9,196 nt of DNA from JAMCQB01 sp947085305. Its GTDB lineage: Bacteria > Nitrospirota > Thermodesulfovibrionia > Thermodesulfovibrionales > UBA9159. The position numbers were made by a program, and so were the translations under genes. How positions within the stretch are numbered: the first letter of the stretch is position 1; every line of letters starts with the position of its first letter. Shown here piece by piece: positions 1-6,384 of this stretch. The notes beneath the pieces are model-generated. The model saw only the letters and a list, made by a program, of their open reading frames with translations, had not been told where the DNA came from and searched no databases. Where the stretch lies: assembly GCA_947085305.1 (NCBI GenBank), contig CAMTVV010000148.1, positions 1 to 9,196 on the forward strand, in the 5' to 3' direction.

Positions 1-99
1 TGCGTTGTTCTGATTTATTTCCACCCATCCAGCCTCTGCATCTCAGTTAGCTTATAATAGGTATCTGCCCCATCTATATGTTGCAACAATCGCGTAGTC

Positions 100-130
100 A
101 AAAAATAACCTCGCGTTTTAAACGAGGTTA
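100..130 (-). terminator. Intrinsic terminator after the NapA-like gene
   Basis: Perfect 8-bp stem TAACCTCG/CGAGGTTA (106-113 with 123-130) with a 9-base loop. On the minus strand it is followed by six T (105-100). It lies about 75 bp after the stop codon of the NapA-like gene. Confidence 0.8.
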
Positions 131-140
131 AAATTAAAAT

Positions 141-209
141 AGTATAGGGGTAACGAGTTGGGATTTTAAATCTCCCATGCTCGTCACCCGTTACTCGTTA
201 CTTTATACT
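141..209 (-). terminator. Large imperfect hairpin spanning the NapA-like stop codon
   Basis: 141-157 pairs with 194-209: 6 bp (AGTATA/TATACT) and 8 bp (GTAACGAG/CTCGTTAC) around a small internal loop. Inside is a GGGATTT/AAATCTCCC inverted repeat (160-176). On the minus strand the stem is followed by ATTTTAATTTT, so it may act as a first, weaker terminator or an mRNA 3'-end stabiliser. The stop codon TAA (205-203) lies within the stem. Confidence 0.5.
180..200 (-). repeat. Three tandem 7-bp repeats after the NapA-like stop codon
   Basis: Read on the minus strand from 200 down: TAACGAG, TAACGGG, TGACGAG. A fourth TAACGAG is at 151-157 on the plus strand and forms the stem of the hairpin described above. 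Confidence 0.6.
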
Positions 210-3200
210 ACTATCTTTCCAGGCTCTGCCTGTGTGCCTTTGGTCGTGCCTTTGTATATCTTCACTGAGAACATCTTATAGTCTGCCTGGAAGCTGAATG
301 GGTCAAAGTACTCATTCATTATCATGTTTACGAGCTTATACTCGTCAAACCACGGGATGAACACATAATCATGTCTCGGTCCGCCTGTTGCCTTTGTAAC
401 ATCAAGAATTTTTGCCGGAAGTTCAATCTTACCTCTCCGTGATTCCACTATAACCCTGTCTCCTTCCTTAATGCCAAGTCTATCAGCAAGTATCTTATTG
501 ATTTCCACATAGGCGCCAGGGACAGCACGGTTAAGCTCAGCCACCCTTGTTGTCATTGAGCCTGAATGCCAGTGCTCAACAACCCTTCCTGTGCAGGCTC
601 CATAAATGTAATCAGTGGTGTCATATATCAGCAACTTTGTTCCATCAGCCTTTAGGAACTCCTCTCTGTGGTTCTGTATGTCTGCTGGGCTAAATGCGAT
701 GGTTTTAAGAGCCTTCCTGTCCTTATCCGGATCGCCTATTACACTTACAGGATATCCGGCAACCCTATCAAACGGGAGCATGCTGTCTTCTGCAACCTTG
801 GCAGGATTGAATTTCCTCTCCAGCACATCAACAGTCTTATATTTCACAAACTCCTTGCCGTCAAACTTACACGCCCACCATGGATTTGCCCAGATGATTG
901 CCCTGCCGTCCCATCCAGGCACTTTTTTGCCGTCAGGCAGGTCAACCATGCCGTGGATAAAGGCATTTGAGTTATAGAAGCTCGCATACCAGCCCTTTGG
1001 CACATTATTCTCTTTGTGATATGCCTCGTCCTTTTTCATAGCATCAAGGTTCTTCTCAAGCCATGCGCTATATGCAGGGTTGAATGCCTTCATGTTATCA
1101 AGATATGTTTTTGTGACTCTCTCAATCAGAGGGTCATAAGGGAAGGCATACTGAATACGAGATTCGTATTTTTCATACCTTGCCTTCATTGCAGGGTCGG
1201 TATGGACATCAGCAGGGAAAGGAATCCTGTAACCGTGATTCCTCTCAAGAAGCGCTTTTCTGTTCATGCCTGTAAAGTTATACCCTGTTCCTCCTGAAAG
1301 CGCCATCAGTTCTTCCCAGATATTTGCGCTGAACTCTCTATTCCACTCCTTTGTCTTTGCCGCATCAATGGTCTTTTTCAGCCAGTCGGCGCCGTCATAC
1401 TTTTCAGGCCAGAACTGGGAGATATGACCTTTTGGGACAAGACCCTTTTCCTCAAGCCTCCTCATTATCATAGCAAAGATTGTATGGTCGGGGATTGTGT
1501 TTCCATAAGGCTCTATCACCTGCTTGATTATCTGATATCTTCTTTCAAGGTTGCCGAAGATAAACTCCTTCTCAAACCAACTGGATGCGCCTAGAAACAC
1601 ATCGGAAACCTGTGTGGTTGAAGTGGGGAATGCCTCAAGGGTAACTGTTATCGGCCATGCTTCACCCCTTTTTGCAGCGCCCATTGCCTGTCTGTAAGGC
1701 CATGAGTATGCCAGAGACTGTCCGGGATTAACGCATGAGATGAACTGGACCTTTATCTGCCCTGCCGCAAGCCTTCTGAACATCTCCTGCGTATGAGGGC
1801 CGGGTTTATCATGTATCTTAATCTTTGCTGTCTCTGCTGCTATTTCTGAATCAGACACGCCGCGCTTCTTGAGATATGCCGCTGCCCTGTCAGACCATAT
1901 CTTTTCAACTGCTGTCCTGTGAAGCGGATTGGCAACGAGCCTTCCATACGGAAGGGCGTGGCATAGCGCTCCGGGCGCACGGATACCGCCGCAGGCATTA
2001 GGCTGTCCTGTAAAACTGAAGGAGTGCCTGCCGGGTTTCACTGTCTTGCCGGTTATGAGGTTCAGCATGTGCAGCGATGCATTTGTCCATGTGCCCTGAA
2101 CCTTCTGGTTTACACCCATGCACCAGATTGATGTTGTATAGCCCTCGGCATACCACTTTGCCGCCGTCCTTATTGCCTCAGGCCCGCTAATCTTCTTCCA
2201 TGTCCTTGTTGCCTTGTCATATAGAAGCGGCGCTTCGCCCTCAAATATCAAATCGGATATCTTATCAGGATTATAATCGGAAAGGAATTTGAGGAACATG
2301 GCAAAGCCTTTATACAGGTCTTTTGTTATCTCCTCCTCTGATGCATATTTCTTTTTCAGGTCGGGATATACCTTTCGGACAAGCCCTAATGAATGGCTCA
2401 TATCTGATGCAGAACCCCTTATGCCGCCGTATTCCGTTGTTATCCATGTCTTTTTGACATCCTCGTGTATTCCGAAATTCGTGTGTCTCTCTATGAACTT
2501 CTTGTCCATGTATTTCCACTTTGCGTCAACCGTGCCTTTTTCCACATCGTATTTTGCGCTGTCAAGCTCATGGGTTATTACATAGGCAATGGAATTTATG
2601 AGCAAGAGGTCTCTGCCTGTTGCAAACGGAAGCCATAAATCAGCGATTGTTCCTGAGCGGGTCTTTCTCGGATCAGCCAAAATAACCTTCACATTAGGAT
2701 TTTTAGCCTTTACAGACGATAGCCTGTTAAATGGTATGGGATGCGCTTCTGCTGTGTTGCTTCCGATAAGGAAAAATGTATCAGCATGTTTGCCGAAATC
2801 AGGGTCTGGAACATCAAGGTCGTCATAACTGCCGTAAGGCTCGTCCTTGCCGAAGGTATAGAGATAACCCACAACAGCGGATGCCATGCATGTCCTCGGC
2901 TGTCCCTCAATAGCATTGTTCGCTAACATTCCGCCGCCTTTAAATGTCTTATTCATTATATGGGTCTCTTCTGAGCCAAGCTGACCACTTCCATAATAGG
3001 CAATGCTGTGCTTGCCGTTTTCTTTAACAGTCTTTTCTACTGCATCAGCAACAAATTCTATAGCATCTTCCCATGGCACGAGGACAAAATTCTCTTTAAA
3101 GTCAACCTCTGAAGGTTTTAATCCTTTTGGATCTTTTGTTGTCTTTCCCTCAAGAACCCTCGGAGAATTTACCATATCCGGCTTGCCTGTTTTCGGGTTT

Positions 3201-3532
3201 ATCCATTCCTTTCTTACATAAGCGCCTTTTGGTCTGTCTTTATATGCTATTGCCTTGTGAAGATAAAAGCCCTTTGTGCATAAAACTCCCCTGTTGACTG
3301 TGCTTTTTAAATCGCCTTTTATCGCTACAACCCTTGTTACCTTGCCGGCAGCATCCACCTCGCAGTCCGCAATCATTGTGCAGCCAACTGCACAATACCT
3401 GCACTGCCCCACAGGAAATGTCTTCACTGAAACAGCCGATGCAAAAAGCATATCTGGCTTTGCAATCCCTGCTGCCGCTGCAGCAGTTGTTATCGCGCTT
3501 GCCCTTAAAAAGTCTCTTCTATTTAGCTTCAT
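203..3532 (-). CDS. NapA-like periplasmic molybdopterin oxidoreductase, oversized (1109 aa), Tat-exported
   Basis: Probable periplasmic nitrate reductase-type catalytic subunit (nitrate to nitrite). Seen: twin-arginine signal with RRDFLR at residues 5-10 followed by an Ala-rich segment; a [4Fe-4S] motif with Cys44, Cys47, Cys51 and Cys85; Lys87 in CTKG; a NapA-style Mo-ligand segment CMASAVVG with Cys215 followed by TFGKDEP; MGVNQ near 472; TGQPNACG at 508-515; and a C-terminal cofactor-binding domain starting GRVVEHWHSG near 982. These match NapA more closely than NarG or formate dehydrogenase. Length is odd: NapA is usually about 720-830 aa, and much of the excess seems to lie around 770-960. 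The open frame reaches a TTG at 3541, but that lies only 1 base after the GGAGG at 3543-3547. The ATG at 3532, 10 bases after it, is the plausible start. It is last in its unit, after the monoheme cytochrome. The nitrate substrate is inferred; another oxyanion is possible. Confidence 0.85.
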   Translation of the reverse strand: MKLNRRDFLRASAITTAAAAAGIAKPDMLFASAVSVKTFPVGQCRYCAVGCTMIADCEVDAAGKVTRVVAIKGDLKSTVNRGVLCTKGFYLHKAIAYKDRPKGAYVRKEWINPKTGKPDMVNSPRVLEGKTTKDPKGLKPSEVDFKENFVLVPWEDAIEFVADAVEKTVKENGKHSIAYYGSGQLGSEETHIMNKTFKGGGMLANNAIEGQPRTCMASAVVGYLYTFGKDEPYGSYDDLDVPDPDFGKHADTFFLIGSNTAEAHPIPFNRLSSVKAKNPNVKVILADPRKTRSGTIADLWLPFATGRDLLLINSIAYVITHELDSAKYDVEKGTVDAKWKYMDKKFIERHTNFGIHEDVKKTWITTEYGGIRGSASDMSHSLGLVRKVYPDLKKKYASEEEITKDLYKGFAMFLKFLSDYNPDKISDLIFEGEAPLLYDKATRTWKKISGPEAIRTAAKWYAEGYTTSIWCMGVNQKVQGTWTNASLHMLNLITGKTVKPGRHSFSFTGQPNACGGIRAPGALCHALPYGRLVANPLHRTAVEKIWSDRAAAYLKKRGVSDSEIAAETAKIKIHDKPGPHTQEMFRRLAAGQIKVQFISCVNPGQSLAYSWPYRQAMGAAKRGEAWPITVTLEAFPTSTTQVSDVFLGASSWFEKEFIFGNLERRYQIIKQVIEPYGNTIPDHTIFAMIMRRLEEKGLVPKGHISQFWPEKYDGADWLKKTIDAAKTKEWNREFSANIWEELMALSGGTGYNFTGMNRKALLERNHGYRIPFPADVHTDPAMKARYEKYESRIQYAFPYDPLIERVTKTYLDNMKAFNPAYSAWLEKNLDAMKKDEAYHKENNVPKGWYASFYNSNAFIHGMVDLPDGKKVPGWDGRAIIWANPWWACKFDGKEFVKYKTVDVLERKFNPAKVAEDSMLPFDRVAGYPVSVIGDPDKDRKALKTIAFSPADIQNHREEFLKADGTKLLIYDTTDYIYGACTGRVVEHWHSGSMTTRVAELNRAVPGAYVEINKILADRLGIKEGDRVIVESRRGKIELPAKILDVTKATGGPRHDYVFIPWFDEYKLVNMIMNEYFDPFSFQADYKMFSVKIYKGTTKGTQAEPGKIVV

Positions 3533-3555
3533 ATTCTTCAAACCTCCTTTATTTC

Positions 3556-3577
3556 AGTGTCAGTAAAAACTAACACT
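3556..3577 (-). promoter_or_regulatory. Inverted repeat just upstream of the NapA-like ribosome site
   Basis: AGTGTCAGT (3556-3564) and ACTAACACT (3569-3577) form a 9-bp inverted repeat with an AAAA spacer; the one mismatch becomes a G-U pair in the minus-strand RNA. It ends 9 bases before GGAGG (3543-3547). It could be an operator or a 5'-UTR hairpin. The same 9-mer recurs at 3715-3723. Confidence 0.45.
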
Positions 3578-3617
3578 AATACAAATGCATTAAGTTATTT
3601 GACATAGCTTTTTAACA

Positions 3618-3678
3618 TGTCATTCCCGCTTGTCGGGAATCCTTCTTAAAGAAAGATGCCGAACAAGTCGGCATGACA
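3618..3678. repeat. BIME-like bipartite palindromic repeat, intact copy
   Basis: A 61-bp element between the cytochrome and NapA-like genes. It has two 7-bp hairpins with 5-base loops: ATTCCCG-CTTGT-CGGGAAT (3622-3640) and ATGCCGA-ACAAG-TCGGCAT (3656-3674). The halves are inverted copies of each other, flanked by TGTC and GACA, and the two loops are complementary. A related copy lies at 8889-8954. Confidence 0.8.
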
Positions 3679-3725
3679 GAAAATATAACATTACTTATTG
3701 CGTTTGCTATAATCACTGACACTGT

Positions 3726-4220
3726 TCACTGTTTCGCCGGTTTAATTATAAACATATCAGCAGTTACCGCATCATTTGCCGCTGAAAAATCACCGTCTGC
3801 AGCAACTACCATGACCTTTATCTCAGCATCCATCTTTGTCGCCGGAGCCTTCCATGAAAAACTCCATTTTCTATGATGCGAGCCTTCCTGCGTATGCGTT
3901 ACAAACCCGTTTGAAAGCTGAGTATTTTTTCCATCCGTTACAATTAGCTCACCAGCTGTGGCTTCTCCTGCAAACCCGCCTTGCACCTCACCGCGACTCT
4001 TCAGTCCGCTTTCTACAGCGATAGTGATTTTATAAGTCTTTCCAGGTTCATAAACCTTTGGAACACCTGTTGCCTTTATGCTAGTTTTTTGTGGTTTAAC
4101 ACTGGTATGACAAACAAAACACTCAAAATTCGGAGCGCTGTTATTTTGAGAAAAACCATCAGATACAACCAGTCCCACCACAAAGAAAATCGCTAAAATC
4201 AACAATGCAAATCTTTTCAT
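3726..4220 (-). CDS. Secreted monoheme c-type cytochrome with Reeler/choice-of-anchor-V-like beta domain
   Basis: Small exported protein of 164 aa. A signal peptide (MKRFALLILAIFFVVGLVVS) is followed by one heme c motif, CFVCH, at Cys34-His38. The rest looks like a beta-sandwich domain with a YEPGKTYKITI strand near 57-67 and the segment THTQEGSHHRKWSFSWKAP at about 108-126, a pattern typical of Reeler/choice-of-anchor-V domains. His109, His115 and His116 could bind metal or heme but this is not shown. The frame stays open to an ATG at 4262, but that codon lies at the end of a palindromic repeat. The ATG at 4220 directly precedes the signal peptide and follows a G-run, so it is preferred. It lies between the nitrite reductase and the NapA-like gene, suggesting an electron-transfer or accessory role for one of them. 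No exact family name is recognised. Confidence 0.75.
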   Translation of the reverse strand: MKRFALLILAIFFVVGLVVSDGFSQNNSAPNFECFVCHTSVKPQKTSIKATGVPKVYEPGKTYKITIAVESGLKSRGEVQGGFAGEATAGELIVTDGKNTQLSNGFVTHTQEGSHHRKWSFSWKAPATKMDAEIKVMVVAADGDFSAANDAVTADMFIIKPAKQ

Positions 4221-4261
4221 CTGCACCCCCCGTATGTATTTGTTCCGAAAATAGGTCTTCA

Positions 4262-4343
4262 TAACGCCCCCTAACCCCCTCTTATCTTAAGAGGGGGACT
4301 GTAAACTTCCCTTCTTGGGTTAAGAGGGGATTGAGGGGAGTTA
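4262..4343. repeat. C-rich/G-rich palindromic dispersed element
   Basis: Inner hairpin CCCCCTCTTA-TCT-TAAGAGGGGG (4275-4297, perfect 10-bp stem). The outer ends are also inverted: the TAAC...CCCC...CTCTTA pattern at 4262-4284 matches the reverse complement of 4320-4343. It resembles small non-coding dispersed palindromes; no coding capacity is seen. It covers the alternative upstream ATG of the cytochrome gene. Confidence 0.65.
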
Positions 4344-4391
4344 CTCTGATTTTCATGCCCCTTTGTGAGCTAAAGGCTCATGTATGTTTCA

Positions 4392-4397
4392 TGTCAA
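4392..4397 (-). promoter_or_regulatory. Possible -35 box for a cytochrome/NapA-like transcript
   Basis: A consensus TTGACA lies just past the terminator on the minus strand. The -10 region 17 bp on (TTTAGC) is poor, so this may be an activator-dependent promoter or chance. A small inverted repeat TGAGC/GCTCA (4366-4380) lies at the -10 side. Confidence 0.3.
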
Positions 4398-4403
4398 ATA
4401 AAC

Positions 4404-4431
4404 AAAAAGGCGGGGCATTTGCCCCGCCTTT
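4404..4431 (-). terminator. Strong intrinsic terminator after the nitrite reductase gene
   Basis: A perfect 11-bp GC-rich stem (4406-4416 with 4421-4431) with a 4-base loop, starting 9 bases after the stop codon. On the minus strand it runs into a T-rich tract (TTTTTGTTTATTT). It should stop most transcription before the cytochrome and NapA-like genes. Confidence 0.9.
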
Positions 4432-4439
4432 AGCATAAG

Positions 4440-6101
4440 CTACTTCGCTGCTGCCTTTGTTTTATCCTCAATAGCCTTTTCAAGGAACTTCACACCGTCA
4501 ACGGATGTCTGAATAGACTTCAGCAAGGATGCCTTTGCCTGATCAGGATTATGGAACCCGTCGGAATTTTCAGCAGTCCACCACTCCCATAATGTATGGG
4601 CAGTTGTATGGAATTTTCTTGACTCTTTGAGAGCGTCTTCTGAAACACCAACAGCCTTTGCAAGTTGATAGGTCTTTACAAACTCCGAAAGCCAGAACTC
4701 TGCCTTGCGCATCTTGCCCCTGACATAGTTCTGTATGCCTTCTATCTGATACTCAGCCTCCTTCTCTGTCCATGCAGGATGGCACTTCAGGCAGGTGTCC
4801 TTTTTCATGTACTTTGCGCTCTTTTGACCATGCCATGTGTATGCCTTGCCGTCTTTTTTCAACTTCGGCATATGACAATCCTTGCACTCAACGCCGGCCT
4901 TTTCATGTTTGCTGCCCCAGAATACCTCTACTTCCGGATGCTGGATTTTTGATACAAGAGCTCCGGTCACTTCATTGCGGAAATCCCTGTATCCCTGTTT
5001 CTCTACCCACGCATCGTAATCGAAAACATTCCTCCACTGAAATTCATTTGTCCTTCTGTCACCCATGCCGATAGTTTCGCCGGTCTTTATGTCCAGCACA
5101 GGATTACAGTTATACTCCACATGGCACTGTGCGCACATAAGGTTGGAATCGGGCTTGTTGAGGGTTCCTATCGCCCTGAAATCCCTGAACATAACCTTTG
5201 TCATCGTGATTTTCTTGCTCTTCTCCTTGTCATATGGATATGTTCCTTCGCCCCTGTCAACAACTGCATTTATAAGGGCGTCTCTTACAACTCTGGGGCC
5301 TGCTGAATGAGGGTCATGGCACATAAAACAGTTAGCCGGGTGTTTCATGTCCCTTGCAACATCAACCACCTTTGATGTCCTGTCCCATTTCGCCTTTGGA
5401 TTTTTGTCGCCCATGTATGCCCATTTCAGGATATGATCCTGAGTCTTACAATTCAGACATACAGGATTTGCGGCAGTGGCGGCAGTTCTTGGCGTATAAG
5501 GCAGGAAAATCTTCTGATCGCTTGCAGCCGGGTCGAGGTCTTTTAACACCTCCCATGCAGATTTTTCAGCGCCTTTTGCATCGCCTATCTTCGTCAAGTC
5601 CTTAAGCTGGAACCTGCCGCCATATGCCCTGTCAACAAGCAGGTGATCAACAAGCATAAAGATATGGCTTCTCGGCTCGGCATGTTCCCTTGTAAAACCA
5701 TGCGGCTTCATAATGGCATCGAAAAGCGGCGACCTGCTTGTAGATATAGACTTCTCGACCTTTGGCTTTGACTCAAGATTTACGGCGACAAAGGACTCAT
5801 ACTGTTCCTTGTGGCATTTGCCGCATGCGGCATGGTCTAACCTTGTAACAGGTCTTGACATAACGTCCTTAAGATGAGCGTCCAATCCTTCGTGGCAGCT
5901 TGAACAGTTGACTTTTGCGTGCTTCCCTTTTGCATGGAAATCCTTAATATCAGAATGACATGCGTAACAGGTCCCAACCTTTACGGCCTTCTCTGCAGGC
6001 ATAGCCTTCTTCTGGGCCTGAGCATCAACGGTCGAATAGTAGGTTCCGCTTATCAGAGCGAAGGCAGCCACTGCGATACATACAACGATAAACTTTTTCA
6101 T
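4440..6101 (-). CDS. Octaheme cytochrome c nitrite reductase (ONR/TvNiR type), ammonia-forming
   Basis: Periplasmic enzyme expected to reduce nitrite to ammonium with six electrons. The 553 aa protein has an N-terminal signal peptide (about 1-28) and eight heme attachment motifs: seven CXXCH (starting at Cys45, 66, 93, 258, 323, 406 and 437) and one CXXCK (Cys215-Lys219) as heme 4, the catalytic heme in NrfA and octaheme nitrite reductases. Active-site candidates are Arg144 (in PRSH), Tyr330 and His388. Glu329, Tyr330, Lys385 and Gln387 match the NrfA calcium-site pattern. Tyr330 is followed two residues later by Cys332, the spacing of the Tyr303-Cys305 crosslink in Thioalkalivibrio TvNiR. 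Pentaheme NrfA is excluded by the three extra N-terminal hemes; HAO-type octahemes lack CXXCK. A G-rich weak ribosome site precedes the ATG at 6101. The unit ends at a strong terminator. TvNiR-type enzymes can also reduce hydroxylamine and sulfite. Confidence 0.93.
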   Translation of the reverse strand: MKKFIVVCIAVAAFALISGTYYSTVDAQAQKKAMPAEKAVKVGTCYACHSDIKDFHAKGKHAKVNCSSCHEGLDAHLKDVMSRPVTRLDHAACGKCHKEQYESFVAVNLESKPKVEKSISTSRSPLFDAIMKPHGFTREHAEPRSHIFMLVDHLLVDRAYGGRFQLKDLTKIGDAKGAEKSAWEVLKDLDPAASDQKIFLPYTPRTAATAANPVCLNCKTQDHILKWAYMGDKNPKAKWDRTSKVVDVARDMKHPANCFMCHDPHSAGPRVVRDALINAVVDRGEGTYPYDKEKSKKITMTKVMFRDFRAIGTLNKPDSNLMCAQCHVEYNCNPVLDIKTGETIGMGDRRTNEFQWRNVFDYDAWVEKQGYRDFRNEVTGALVSKIQHPEVEVFWGSKHEKAGVECKDCHMPKLKKDGKAYTWHGQKSAKYMKKDTCLKCHPAWTEKEAEYQIEGIQNYVRGKMRKAEFWLSEFVKTYQLAKAVGVSEDALKESRKFHTTAHTLWEWWTAENSDGFHNPDQAKASLLKSIQTSVDGVKFLEKAIEDKTKAAAK

Positions 6102-6126
6102 CTTATTACGTCCCCCTTTCTCTTCT

Positions 6127-6148
6127 CCGGGAAACAGTGAGTTCCCGG
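6127..6148 (-). promoter_or_regulatory. Leader hairpin upstream of the nitrite reductase ribosome site
   Basis: CCGGGAA (6127-6133) pairs perfectly with TTCCCGG (6142-6148) across an 8-base loop. It has no T-tract on the minus strand, so it is not a standard terminator; it may stabilise the mRNA or influence translation. Confidence 0.45.
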
Positions 6149-6151
6149 GCT

Positions 6152-6202
6152 CTAAGTGTAGTAATTCCCCTCCGATACCTCTTCCCCTGCAATGCCTGAC
6201 AT
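6152..6202 (-). CDS. Possible 16-residue leader peptide ahead of the nitrite reductase gene
   Basis: ATG at 6202 opens MSGIAGEEVSEGNYYT, stop at 6154-6152. Upstream are an extended ribosome-site sequence AAGGAGGTGA (6222-6213), rather far from the ATG, and a closer GAGG (6210-6207). Three bases after the stop comes a 7-bp hairpin (6127-6148). No matching family is known to me. A purine-rich leader could give such an ORF by chance. Confidence 0.25.
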   Translation of the reverse strand: MSGIAGEEVSEGNYYT

Positions 6203-6246
6203 CTCACCTCTCTCACCTCCTTTTTCTCCCGAACCCTATAATTAAA

Positions 6247-6274
6247 AGTTTATCCTAATCCCATGGTTTGTCAA
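6247..6274 (-). promoter_or_regulatory. Candidate sigma70 promoter for the nitrite reductase gene
   Basis: Consensus TTGACA (6274-6269), a 16-bp spacer and TAAACT (6252-6247). Transcription would start near 6240, giving a leader of about 140 bases. Confidence 0.45.
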
Positions 6275-6302
6275 GAAGCTGCTCTCTGAAATGTCTGAAC
6301 GT

Positions 6303-6323
6303 ATGATCGCTCCGCCCGATCAT
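6303..6323. promoter_or_regulatory. 7-bp perfect inverted repeat in the nitrite reductase upstream region
   Basis: ATGATCG (6303-6309) and CGATCAT (6317-6323) around a 7-base spacer. It lies between the phased repeats and the TTGACA promoter. It could be an operator or an RNA hairpin; it fits no regulator consensus I can name. Confidence 0.35.
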
Positions 6324-6350
6324 GGCTTAAATCTAACGACTCCATTGTTA

Positions 6351-6384
6351 ATTCTAAATATATGATAGGTAAATATGCTGTAAA
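6351..6384 (-). promoter_or_regulatory. Possible activator-type promoter overlapping the phased repeats
   Basis: TTTACA (6384-6379, inside the repeats) is 16 bp from TATATT (6362-6357), with TAGAAT (6356-6351) as another -10 choice. Repeats covering the -35 region, with a -10 about one turn downstream, is the layout of PhoB-type activated promoters. Not verified. Confidence 0.35.

Noticed and set aside
15..101. Minus-strand open frame ending ...LTEMQRLDGWK with a TTG at 101 as possible start
   Set aside because: It begins inside the terminator T-tract, has no ribosome site or ATG, and the peptide matches no family I recognise. Nothing else is seen in 1-99.
615..977. Plus-strand open frame of 120 codons inside the NapA-like gene
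   Set aside because: Antisense shadow of a strongly supported coding sequence, with no ribosome site or family signature; the same applies to the other plus-strand frames over the minus-strand genes.
3533..3541. TTG start at 3541 for the NapA-like protein
   Set aside because: Only one base separates it from the GGAGG ribosome site; the ATG at 3532 has usable spacing and directly precedes the Tat signal.
3618..3678. CRISPR repeat or tRNA-like structure
   Set aside because: There is no regularly spaced array and no cloverleaf; the two hairpins and the second dispersed copy fit a palindromic interspersed repeat.
3708..3713. Perfect TATAAT on the plus strand
   Set aside because: No acceptable -35 box at the right distance, and it would drive transcription antisense into the cytochrome gene.
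4221..4262. ATG at 4262 as start of the cytochrome gene
   Set aside because: It lies in the end of a palindromic repeat and would put 14 charged, unrelated residues before a clear signal peptide.
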